Shown in pieces: positions 55,600-64,000 of a DNA stretch of 64,000 nt. The translations under genes were made by a program, and so were the position numbers. Source of the DNA: Prochilodus magdalenae (taxonomy: Eukaryota > Chordata > Actinopteri > Characiformes > Prochilodontidae); the NCBI GenBank assembly GCA_024036415.1, contig JAMWET010006788.1, positions 189,001-253,000 on the forward strand, written 5' to 3'. The notes beneath the pieces were generated by a model. The model saw nothing but the letters and a program-made list of their open reading frames with translations. It made no database searches and was not told the DNA's origin. Numbering within the stretch: position 1 is the stretch's first letter; every line of letters begins with the position of its first letter.

Positions 55600-56050
55600 C
55601 CACTTCCTCTCGACCTAGAGACACCAAATCGGATACAATGGCTCAGGGCACAGCCCTGACCAGAAATTCAGTGTTTGATTGACCCGCACTCGTTCGCTTC
55701 TCCTTTTTTTACCGCATCCCTCATTCCTTCCATAGAGTCCCAGTCATTTTTGGAACCACCTAAAGCCGACTGTTTTCTTCGCCCCCAGAGCCACTTCGCA
55801 TGCTCACTAAGGGGAGGTCCCCAAGCACTACCCCACAGCCATACTGACCCGTACTCCTCTATCTGTCGTTTATTCATCCCTCGTTCCTCCCATTGAGTCC
55901 CAGTCATTTTCGACCCAAACCAAGCAGTAATGCTTTCGTTCGCCCGAGAGCCACCAAACTTCACGTACTCACTAAGGGCAGGTCCCCAAACACTAATCCA
56001 CAGTCAAACTGACCTGCACTCGTTTACTCATCCCTCGTTCCTCACTTAGC
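55600..56050 (+). repeat. Tandem repeat of about 160-170 bp, unclassified
   Basis: The phrases ttgacccgcactcgttcgct, cagagccacttcgcatgctc and ctcactaaggggaggtcccc recur as tactgacccgtactcct, gagagccaccaaacttcacg and actcactaagggcaggtccc, and partially a third time (ctgacctgcactcgtttact). The family also appears on the minus strand near 13190-13740. Function unknown. Confidence 0.7.
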
Positions 56051-56830
56051 ACACTGCGCAACCATCCGGCGTTTCCTTCAGGAAATGCACTTTTCTAGTT
56101 TGTCTGTGAGATTGTTAGTATCTGAACAACGCTTCGCCTCTCTCACCGCCCTGCAAACTTTGTATGCCGCGACCTTGTATTTGTGCATGTTCCTGCTGAC
56201 CAGGCCTGTATTGTAGGCAGCAATGCTCAAGAGTTCAGAGCGCTGTGGATGGTTTTACCCCCCAGGCTTTTGGCTGGGAATCATCCTGACTGGGTGTTTT
56301 GGGGCCGTATCCTCCACCATTGTCCAAACAAATCCCACCTCCGCTTCCGTAAACGTGTTGACATCACCCGAGCTGCTTCAGAACCTGCCCCAGTCTGCAT
56401 CATCCAGCGCGTCCTACAGAGCAGCCACCGGTTGGTCTATCCAGCATGTGAACTTCCTCCGAACTTGAACCTCCCTTTTCAGCCTTTGTTTCTATTTTAA
56501 TATGAGGAAGATGTCCTTGAAGGGAGTGTAGCTGCAATCCAGTATCCTGTTGCTCCTGGTGTGGCAGGTGATGCGTTTATGGAAGGACTGCATGTTTGAG
56601 AATGACTTCTGCTGGTCTACAAGATGTTGCTGTGTACAGTGGAAGGATGTTCAACGTTGCCCATTCGAAAACTAATATAAAAATTTGTTTGCTGTCATCC
56701 ATGTAAGGTACACATGTGAACGCAGCACGAAAACAAACATACTCAACAGAGCGGAGGAAGCATTCAGCCTATCAGAACAGTTCTCCTATATGAAGCACAT
56801 ACTTCTTTATAAAGTAAGAATATTGCGTTG
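56051..56830. other. Stretch with an unassigned open frame
   Basis: A frame at 56223-56468 reads FGAVSSTIVQTNPTSAS, then YRAATGWSIQHVNFL. I do not recognise a family. The phrases resemble decayed mobile-element coding sequence, but no motif is diagnostic. Confidence 0.3.
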
Positions 56831-56844
56831 TTCATTAGGTTGGA

Positions 56845-57001
56845 GGCACTTCCTCTAATCTCTCAGTGTGTTTCTAGTTATTTCCTTACATGCGTGTGTG
56901 TTGTTGTAAATGTGAAGTTGTCTCTCCGGGAGGTGAAGTCCTAGCCAGCTTCTTATACTCCATTACCTCCGTCTGCAGTGGCTGATCTCTCTCTGTTTCT
57001 A
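56845..57001 (+). promoter_or_regulatory. Conserved 5' block of receptor copy D
   Basis: CACTTCCT is at 56847-56854. The RUNX-like motif is degraded here (gtgtgttgttg at about 56894-56906 in place of TGTGGTT). The leader ttatactccattacctccgtc follows. This copy also carries the splice-donor mutation. Confidence 0.5.
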
Positions 57002-58152
57002 ATGGGGAGCAGTGATGTGTGGATCTTCTTGCCTTTTGAGGTGGTCATTGCTGTAGCATGTTGCTTGGGCAATGTGCTGGTGATCTGGGCGGTGTGGACA
57101 TCTGGAGCCCTCAAACAGCCCACCTTCTGCTTCATTGTGGCCCTCGCTGTGGCTGATTTACTGGTGGGGTCTGTGGCCATCCCTGTGGCTATGCTGATAG
57201 ATACTGGTATGAAGACCACCTTTTATGGCTGTCTTTTCATGTGCTGTGTCACCATACTGCTGAAAGTGGCTTCTGTCCTCTTACTCCTGGCCATCGCAGT
57301 GGACCGCTTTCTCCGTGTGTACATCCCTCTGAGGAGAGCTGTTCTCTATCCTTGTATCTAAAGGAGCTACAACCACTCTGCTAATTAATAACTTCAGATC
57401 TCGGTCTAGTACTGTACTACACCCTGACAGCTATTGGTAGAGCAGCATGGTGTTCAGTGGTGTTCCTCTTATGGAGTAATACTGATATGCTGATCAGAAG
57501 AATCAGAACTAAGAAACTGATTCTGGTTTTATTCTTTCCCAGGTATAAGTCTACAGTCTCTAAAAAGAGATCTTGGATTGTGGTTGGGATCTGCTGGTTG
57601 GCGGCTGCATTGCTGAGTTTCACCCTCTTCGGATGGCACAAAGCTTTTAATGCAGACGGTGTTAAATGCAGTTTCTTTGAAGTTATCCACTATCCATATC
57701 TAGTAAACTTCTTATTCTTTGGTGTCATCCTTTCTCCATTGGTTATCATGACAGGCTTGTATTGTTTCATCTTCCTGACCACTAGAAGGCAGCTGAGAAC
57801 AAATATAGGTGTAGCTTCCGAGTCCAGCAGATATTACCAAAAAGAGCACAGGCTGGCTGTTTCACTGGTTCTGGTGTTGGGTCTCTTTGCTGTATGCTGG
57901 CTCCCACTATTCATCATGGTCACTGTAAGACATTATGGCCATTATGATATGGTTTCCTCTGGTGTTGTTCACATAGGTGTCCTCCTGTCTCATGTTAATT
58001 CAGCAGTGAACCCCATAGTGTATGCATTTAGGATCCCCAAGATAAAAGAGGCGTGTAGGAAGCTGTGGAAAAGAGTTTACTGTAATAGAGAACAGCAGCA
58101 GATGAATCATAGCAATACAGACACAAACAGAAACACATCCACAGAAACATAG
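57002..58152 (+). pseudogene. Adenosine-receptor-like GPCR copy D with destroyed splice donor
   Basis: Exon 1 (57002-57333) and exon 2 (57543-58152) are fully open and would encode 313 aa. The donor GTGAGC of the paralogs is here GAGAGC: T to A at position 57335. Read-through gives a 119-aa TM1-TM3 product ending LRRAVLYPCI. The intron is still 209 nt and the acceptor is good. Nearby GTs at 57341 and 57354 would shift the frame; one at 57319 would remove 15 nt in frame from IL2. Exon 2 also lacks one codon before FGWHK. Lys88 replaces Thr at 3.36 and Val is at 6.55. It could be a very recent pseudogene, an allele, a sequencing error, or a gene using the weak cryptic donor. Confidence 0.75.
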
Positions 58153-58299
58153 CTGCATTTGAGGCTTGCTAGTGATTAGTAATGTCTATGGCTGATGGAT
58201 GACTGAAAAGACTAATATGATTTAAAATTGTGTTAATTCATCCAGTTGCTTATGCTCCTCTGAAATAACCAGGATGTGTATAACAGCATCTGTGATCAC

Positions 58300-58880
58300 T
58301 CCATACTTCACCCAGTATCAGTGTAAATACCCTCAGATTAAAGCTCACATTCTGTATTTGAATTTCAGAGTCATGGCTTCATTTCATGTTCATATTGGGA
58401 TTAACCAATTTCCTGGTTACAGTTCAAATGATTTATCATGTATTTCAACTTGGACTCTTCCTGGTTCCTCCCATTTGCACACCTGCATCTAATCTAGAAC
58501 TCTTTGGCCTCATCCTTTTACTTGCAAAAGTCATTTTGTTGCGTGCCCACTTAGGTGTGCAAGGCTGTAGGTTTCTTTAACTTTCCCCAACAGGATGCTC
58601 ACCAGGAAACGCACCCCTGGTCAGTTAGAATAATGGTTAGAAGAGTGAGGATAAAAGGACCGCTGGAATGTCTGGGGGTAAATTTACAGAGACAGTAATG
58701 AAGGCTGCACTGGTACATGTGTGTCAGTCTTCATCTATCTTCTGCAGCTGTTGCAGTTTCAGACATCTCTGACATCAGACAGTCCCAGATCACCTAAGCT
58801 CAGTTCTCTATTAAAATAAGGCACTGGAGTATTAATAAACATGTTCAGCATATTTTAATAAAACCTCATGTGACAGCTGA
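58300..58880 (+). repeat. 3' flank block of receptor duplicon (copy D)
   Basis: gtgtaaataccctcagatta, cattctgtatttgaatttca and, further on, ggcactggagtattaataaa and tgttcagcatattttaataa match the flanks of copies 1, 2, A and B. These flanks help delimit the ancestral unit. Confidence 0.6.
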
Positions 58881-59380
58881 GCATCTTTTCTCAGGAAAAG
58901 AGACACTCACTCAAAAGTGTCTATATCTCAAAGGCCTCGGTATCTTTCCTTCACACCGAGATGTGTTTTGGATGTGTGAACCATTCAGAGTGGAGAGGTT
59001 CTCCTTTTATAGCATGACTAAGGTTTCACAATGCCCGTGTGGTTTTACACCGAGTAACAAATTATACAGAATTCTTTCCAAAAACGGAACATGCTGTAAA
59101 CATGCCATAAAAACCTTAGTTCCAAAAACTGCTGTGACAATTTGAGTAATGCTTAAAAAAGCAGACAGTAGTGATGAGTAAATTCAGTTTGTTCTGTTTA
59201 CAAAAGTGGTGCTGTTCGGTCTTTAACTTTGTGAACCTTGTGGTGGCTGTAGATGGAAGAAAACAATAGAGACAAAAATGAATGGCACTCTAAGAGGGGA
59301 TGAATGCACACCTTTATCAATCCATCCATCAATCAAACTATCAGTCAATATTTATTTGTTTATTTTTACAACTACTGTTG
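58881..59380. other. Intergenic sequence between receptor copies D and E
   Basis: No gene or clear mobile element was seen. Some phrases at about 58890-59060 (tttctcaggaaaagagacac, ggtttcacaatgcccgtgtg) are shared with about 12030-12140 and 19760, so this is still duplicon flank. Confidence 0.4.
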
Positions 59381-59384
59381 TCTC

Positions 59385-59580
59385 AAAGCAGCTTTACAGA
59401 AAAGCAGTTTATATAAACAAAAAGAAAAACATAGAGTCCATGTACAGACATAGGAAAGGGAAACCGGGTCCAAGCCCCTCGTGAGCAAGCCAGAGGCAGC
59501 AGTGGCGAGGAAAAACTCCCTTGGGTAAGGAAGAAACCTCGAGAGGAACCGGGCTCCTCAGGTTGATCCCAGATGAAGAG
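59385..59580 (+). repeat. Dispersed teleost repeat, copy 2
   Basis: tcaaagcagctttacagaaa, gcgaggaaaaactcccttgg and gaagaaacctcgagaggaac; related to 21590-21830. Confidence 0.65.
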
Positions 59581-59734
59581 AGAAAGACAGAACTAACAGG
59601 AGAAGCAGCTTAGAACATCTATTAGATACAGTCTGATGAACCATGGAGGAAGTGCCTGCACAGGTGGAACCGACCCATAGGTTCGAGTTAGAGTTCACGA
59701 TCAGAGCCAGAAGCTGGTCTTTGTAAAGGTTGTA

Positions 59735-59970
59735 GTTATGACGGGTGATGAACTGGAGTGGGTCTCCAATTCTATGCCTGACTGTTACGCTGATCCTGAC
59801 CCTGTTTGGCTCTTGGTGACTCTTTGCCTGTTGGTTTTGCTTGCCTATCTTTTGTTTTTGACTCTCTCTCATCCCCTTGGTTTCATAACTATCCGCTCCA
59901 TTTGGTTTGATTGTCTGGACTCTCTTATTTGGCTGTATTGCTGGTGTGTTAGGAAACCCTTACTCATCAC
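59735..59970 (+). repeat. Possible LTR-like repeat fragment
   Basis: ctgaccctgtttggctcttg, gtttttgactctctctcatc and tgttaggaaaccc are reminiscent of the pyrimidine-rich middle of the LTR-like family. Weak. Confidence 0.3.
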
Positions 59971-60424
59971 CGCTTGATGTGTAAGAAAGGTCCTCAAAAC
60001 AACTTACGAAGCATCTTAGTTCCATATTATGAAATGACCAGCAGGATAACAGAATATGATTTTACCTGCTTGGTCATATGCTATATGGCTATAACCTCTT
60101 AACGGCACTGGAGTGTGAAAAGGCCCCACTTGTCCCACATGTTTGGAGTAATGTTTATTATTATATAGTCAATAATCCAGATTTTTTACTTAGTAAATAT
60201 GGTGGTAGTATTTTAAAATGTTGCCATGAGAGGGTCTGTGCATTTCCTTATTTCTTACTCATGATAGAAAACACATTGCTCCTTTAATCCAATGTCTTCT
60301 CCAAAGTATTTATCTGCAGAAATAAAAACAGTCCAATTACCACATTTGATGCACAACTCATTACGCTATTATGAGTTTTTCATACTATATGAATTTATAT
60401 TCTTTAATTCAAACTTTGCTCCAT

Positions 60425-60622
60425 TGGCTCATTTCCTCTATTCTATTTGTGAACATGTATGGTGTGGGTATTTCCTACGTGGGTGTGGTTGTAAGTGTGA
60501 AGCTTTTTCACTGCATCTCAGAACTCATGTATTTCTTTACAGCTCACAGGGTGGTGTAGTCCTAGCCAGCTTCTTATTCTCCATCACCTTAACCTGCACT
60601 GGTTAATCTCTTTCTCTTTCTA
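60425..60622 (+). promoter_or_regulatory. Conserved 5' block of receptor gene E
   Basis: CATTTCCT (60430-60437) keeps the GGAA core of the ETS-like motif. TGTGGTT is at 60484-60490. A strong acceptor-like tatttctttacag at about 60530-60542 precedes the leader ctcacagggtgg. This is the best evidence in the array for a spliced 5' UTR. Confidence 0.55.
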
Positions 60623-61767
60623 ATGGGGAGCAGTGATGTGTGGGTCTTCTTGCCTTTTGAGGTGGTCATTGCTGTAGCATGTTGTCTGGGCAATGCGCTG
60701 GTGATCTGGGCGGTGTGGACATCTGGAGCTCTCAAACAGCCCACCTTCTGCTTCATTGTGTCCCTCGCTGTGGCTGATTTCCTAGTGGGATTTGTAACCA
60801 TCCCTCTGGGTGTGCTGGTGGGCGTCCATATGAAGATCACCTTTTATGGCTGCCTTTTCATGTGCTGTGTCACCATACTGCTAGAAGTGGCTTCTGTCTT
60901 CTTACTCCTGGCCATCACAGTGGACCGTTTTCTCCGTGTGTACATCCCTCTGAGGTGAGCTGTCCTTTATCCTTGTATCTAAAGGAGCTACGACCACTCT
61001 GCTAATTAATAACTTCAGATCTCGGTCTAGTACTGTACTACACCCTGACAGCTATTGGTAGAGCAGCATGGTGTTCAGTGGTGTTTCTGTTATGGAGTAA
61101 TACTGATATGCTGATCAGAAGAATCAGAACTAGGAAACTGATTCTGGTTTTATTCTTCCCCAGGTATAAGTCTACAGTCTCTAAAAAGAGATCTTGGATT
61201 CTGGTTGGGATCTGCTGGTTGGCGGCTGCATTACTGAGTTTCACCCCCATGTTCGGATGGCACAAAACCTTTGATGCAGACACTTTTGAATGCAGTTTCT
61301 TTGCTGTTATCCCCTATGAATATCTTGTAAACTTCTTATTTTTCGGCTTCTTCCTTCCTCCACTGGTTATTATGACAGGCTTGTATTGCTACATCTTTTT
61401 CACCACTAGAAGGCAGCTGAGAGCAAATATAGGTGTGACCTCCGAGTCCAGCAGATATTACCAAAAAGAGCACAGACTGGCTGTTTCACTGGTTCTGGTG
61501 TTGGGTCTCTTTGCTGTCTGTTGGGTCCCAATGTTCATCATGGTCACTATAAGATTATATGGCCATAATAATATGGTTTCCTCAGGTGCTGTTGAGATGG
61601 GTGCCCTCCTGTGTCATGTTAATTCAGCAGTTAACCCCATCCTGTATGCGTTTAAGATCCCCAAGATAAAAGAGGCGTGTAGGAACCTGTGGAAAAGAGT
61701 TTACCCTGATAGAGAACAAAACAATACAGACAATAACATAAACCCCAGCAGGACAAACGACAACTGA
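60623..61767 (+). CDS. Adenosine-receptor-like GPCR, gene E; join(60623..60954,61164..61767)
   Basis: Two exons encode 311 aa with a 209-nt GT-AG intron (AG|GTGAGC, CCCCAG|G). It is the closest relative of copy D in exon 1 (MGSSDVW start, SGALKQP, CCVTILL) and intron. Landmarks: Glu13 (1.39), Asn24, Asp52, Cys77, DRF, Trp6.48 in CWVP, LCHVNSAVNPILYAF in TM7. Glu88 lies at 3.36 and Val at 6.55. The EL2 Phe after the disulfide Cys is kept. The cytoplasmic tail is the shortest of the array (ends NPSRTNDN). No disabling change, so it is likely functional at the plasma membrane. Ligand uncertain. Confidence 0.92.
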
Positions 61768-61884
61768 AATTATTTCTATATAAATCCAAATCCAGATACT
61801 CTGCACATAAACTAAATCAACTTTAAGCTTTGTGGTTTTGGGTTATATTTCATCACTTGTATGCTACTAGAATAAGAACCGCAG

Positions 61885-62262
61885 CATGTCTAACACAGAG
61901 GAAGTGCTTGTTGTGGATCCTTGTCAATCAAACTGTTGCGGTGTTAGACTGAGTGAGTGGAAGGAAGAGGCGAACAGGCGACGTCTAAAGAAAGTTGGTG
62001 GGCTGTGACGCTAGCTGTAGTGGTTTTTTACCAACTCCAAGTGGTTTAGTCCTCGACTGTTTGTCTATTTCTTCGTCTGCTCTTTTAAAAACTCGATGGA
62101 CCCACAGGAAGCACAAACCTGTGCCAGCTGGCTAAAAAGCGCACCACAAAATGGACAAATCACACTTTAGCCTCGTGACCATCCTAACCCCCACCCACTG
62201 TACCACCGCCAAACTGTTTGATTGACAAGGGCCTGCAACAAGCACTTCCTGCGTTAGACCCG
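61885..62262. mobile_element. MITE with about 56-bp terminal inverted repeats
   Basis: 61888-61943 (gtctaacacagaggaagtgc...tcaatcaaactg...gcggtg) and 62204-62259 (caccgccaaactgtttgatt...gcacttcctgcgttagac) are inverted copies with a few mismatches. The interior of about 260 bp has no ORF. It lies about 120 bp after the stop of gene E. Confidence 0.85.
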
Positions 62263-62918
62263 CCCATTCCGCCAGAATTCACAGTTTGTAAAAGTGTTTT
62301 TGCTTTTGTGATCTTGTAATATTGTTTTTGTAATTTAGCTGCCTTGAATGTTTTTTTTCAGTTGTAAATGTATTTTTATTTGTAAATTTGTTTTTATCGT
62401 TTAAAAATACGTTTTTCAAATCTCTTTATTTGTTTCGCATCACTCAGCCACCATAGTTATACGAACATTTGACGATATTTAATTTGAGATGGCCTGCAGC
62501 TCCGCTAGAGGGCGCTTCTGCATGAAAAGGCTACTGGCAACATTAAGGAGGCGGGATCTGGGCAACTGGATATCGTCCTTGATGGCCAAGCATCCCAATG
62601 GCGATGTGTAAAAGATAGTAATCACTATTTTGGAGAAACTGAACCAGAGAGGACAGAATTACTGTTAAACAGCTTGTGCATATGTCCAGGGTGTTTGTTG
62701 TTTTTGAGAGGTTAGAGATTTGTTAAGTAGCTGCCTGAAGGTTCTTTCTACTACCTACCTCAATGCTAGCACTGCTTCAATTTCTATTCATTTTACTTCT
62801 GTTTTCTGTGGAACTTCTGTTCATGTCTGTGACTTACTGCATGGTTCTGATCTGCAGTAAACGTTCTACTGACCTCTGTCTATAGCCGCTCACTGAGAAC
62901 GTAAGTTCAGCACATGAA

Positions 62919-63740
62919 TAGTGCTGGACGATATGGCCAAAATTTATATTGCAATATATTCCTTAATTTCGGTCGATACAATGTAATTCCGATATCGATA
63001 TAAACACTTTAATACTTTACTGACTTTTTAAAAAATTACTTTAAAATCTGTAACTACAACAGTCTAAAACTGTTTGTCATATGTCATGAATGCAACCACC
63101 GGTGACTGCCGCATGGGGTTCTCTTTGGCGGACGCAGATGCTGGCGATGTTTTAGGGACAGGTTGGCTTGAACGTTTTCGGTGCCTCATTTTTTGACTCT
63201 CAGAATATTCTATGTAGTGGAACTGCTTGAGGTGGTGGAACAGATTTGATGTGTTACCGCAGCTAGTCGGCACCACTCTCCGGCACAATGTGCAGCAAGC
63301 TGAAACCTGAGTCTATCAGACTTTCGAAAGCCGAACCACTTCCACACCACTGAATTTGTCCCCCACTTTCTTATCAACTATGTCTTCTGTCTTTTCGCTT
63401 GTGAAAGCTTGTTCGCTCACTTGTGTATTGCCGTCAGGGGCACTCATTTCGCATCTAAAATGACCCGCGCTGGAGCCGAGCCTAGCGTAACCTAGCCTAG
63501 CCTATCTGGCTGCGTGCCTGTGATTACGTCATCACGCACTAACGTAGCCCGGCTAGAGAGGCCGATTGTGTTCAACTGTGCTTGAATGCAGCGAACCGAT
63601 GGCGCCCTGTATATAAAAAAAAAAGCTTGTCAACGACAGATTCCGTAAATAATACATATCGAAATATCGCAAAAGTGATATCGTTATTGAAACATTTCTT
63701 ATCGCGGTAAATACCGATATTAAATTTTTGTCCAGGCCTA
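62919..63740. mobile_element. Deleted hAT element with BED zinc-finger remnant
   Basis: The ends tagtgctggacgatatgg and the complement of ttgtccaggccta form short inverted repeats. The flanks CACATGAA (62911-62918) and GTCATGAA (63741-63748) look like an imperfect 8-bp target duplication, the size typical of hAT elements. On the minus strand, 63064-63288 encodes a BED-type finger end (CGNTSNLFHHLKQFHYIEY), with the preceding part frameshifted. The catalytic region is absent. Confidence 0.8.
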
Positions 63741-63752
63741 GTCATGAATAAT

Positions 63753-64000
63753 ACACATGTGGACAAAATTGTTGGTACCCCTTGGTTAATGAAAGAAAAA
63801 CCCACAATGGTAACAGAATTATTTAAAAAAATAAACTCCTGAAACAGGCCTGGACAGAAATGATGGTACCCTTGATAAATGTGACCAAAGGGACATGCTA
63901 AATCAAGTTGTGTTCACTAATTAGCATCACAGGTGTCTACAATCTTGTTATCAGTCAGTGGGCCTATATATAGGGCTAGAGGTAGTCACTGTGCTGTTTG
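63753..64000 (+). mobile_element. Tc1-like transposon 5' end, cut by the window
   Basis: cacatgtggacaaaattgtt then ggtaccccttggttaatgaa is the terminal inverted repeat of a common fish Tc1-like element. A second, internal repeat-like phrase (tggacagaaatgatggtacc) is at about 63852. The transposase would lie beyond the window. Confidence 0.8.

Noticed and set aside
57001..57361. Copy D as an ordinary intact two-exon gene
   Set aside because: The canonical donor is absent (GA instead of GT), so a normal gene call would hide the defect. It was listed as a pseudogene with the alternative stated.

Overview
This window looks like nuclear DNA of a teleost fish, probably an otophysan such as a characin. 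The genes are split by GT-AG introns, and about half of the window is recognisable teleost repeat debris: tRNA-derived SINEs with a LINE-like tail, Rex1/L2-type LINE fragments, Tc1 and hAT transposons, LTR-like blocks, and many micro- and minisatellites. The genus cannot be fixed from sequence alone. There are no prokaryotic, organellar or CRISPR features.

The main gene content is a head-to-tail array, all on the + strand, of adenosine-receptor-like class A GPCR genes (A1/A3-like). Seven copies are visible: a decayed pseudogene (2491-3411), a truncated remnant (about 5590-5806), intact two-exon genes at 9285-11672, 16285-17468, 25695-29636 and 60623-61767, and a nearly intact copy at 57002-58152 whose splice donor is mutated. 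All share one intron, placed just after the DRF-LRxxIPLR segment at the end of TM3. It is exactly 209 nt in three copies, swollen by transposons in two, and shortened in the first pseudogene. Homologous 5' blocks (an ETS-like CACTTCCT core followed by a RUNX-like TGTGGTT) and homologous 3' blocks travel with the copies, so the duplicated unit includes promoter and flanks. All copies lack two residues that are near-universal in adenosine receptors: Asn6.55 is Val or His, and Thr3.36 is Glu, Gln or Lys. The scaffold residues are kept. This suggests a family with an altered ligand pocket.

Between the third and fourth full-length receptor copies lies one unrelated multi-exon gene (43719-48325, 15 coding exons, 532 aa as modelled). 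It has an N-terminal membrane anchor, a Pro/Ser/Thr-rich linker made of repeated in-frame exons, and a C-terminal domain resembling mitoguardin (MIGA). A three-exon block within it has been duplicated in tandem. A long, uninterrupted hAT-type transposase ORF (34055-35995, minus strand) is the only other substantial protein-coding sequence.

Layout: 0-6.4 kb receptor pseudogenes with LINE, SINE and LTR-like pieces; 6.6-9.0 kb Tc1 relic and unassigned DNA; 9.1-20 kb two receptor genes with flanks; 20.3-25.2 kb minisatellites, LINE and Ty3/gypsy relics; 25.5-29.6 kb third receptor gene with LINEs in its intron; 30-43 kb repeat-rich DNA (Tc1, hAT, LTR-like, nested LINE/DNA transposon); 43.5-48.3 kb MIGA-like gene; 48.4-56.8 kb repeats, including a roughly 1 kb GT-rich minisatellite; 56.8-61.8 kb the last two receptor copies; 61.9-64 kb MITE, hAT and Tc1 elements.
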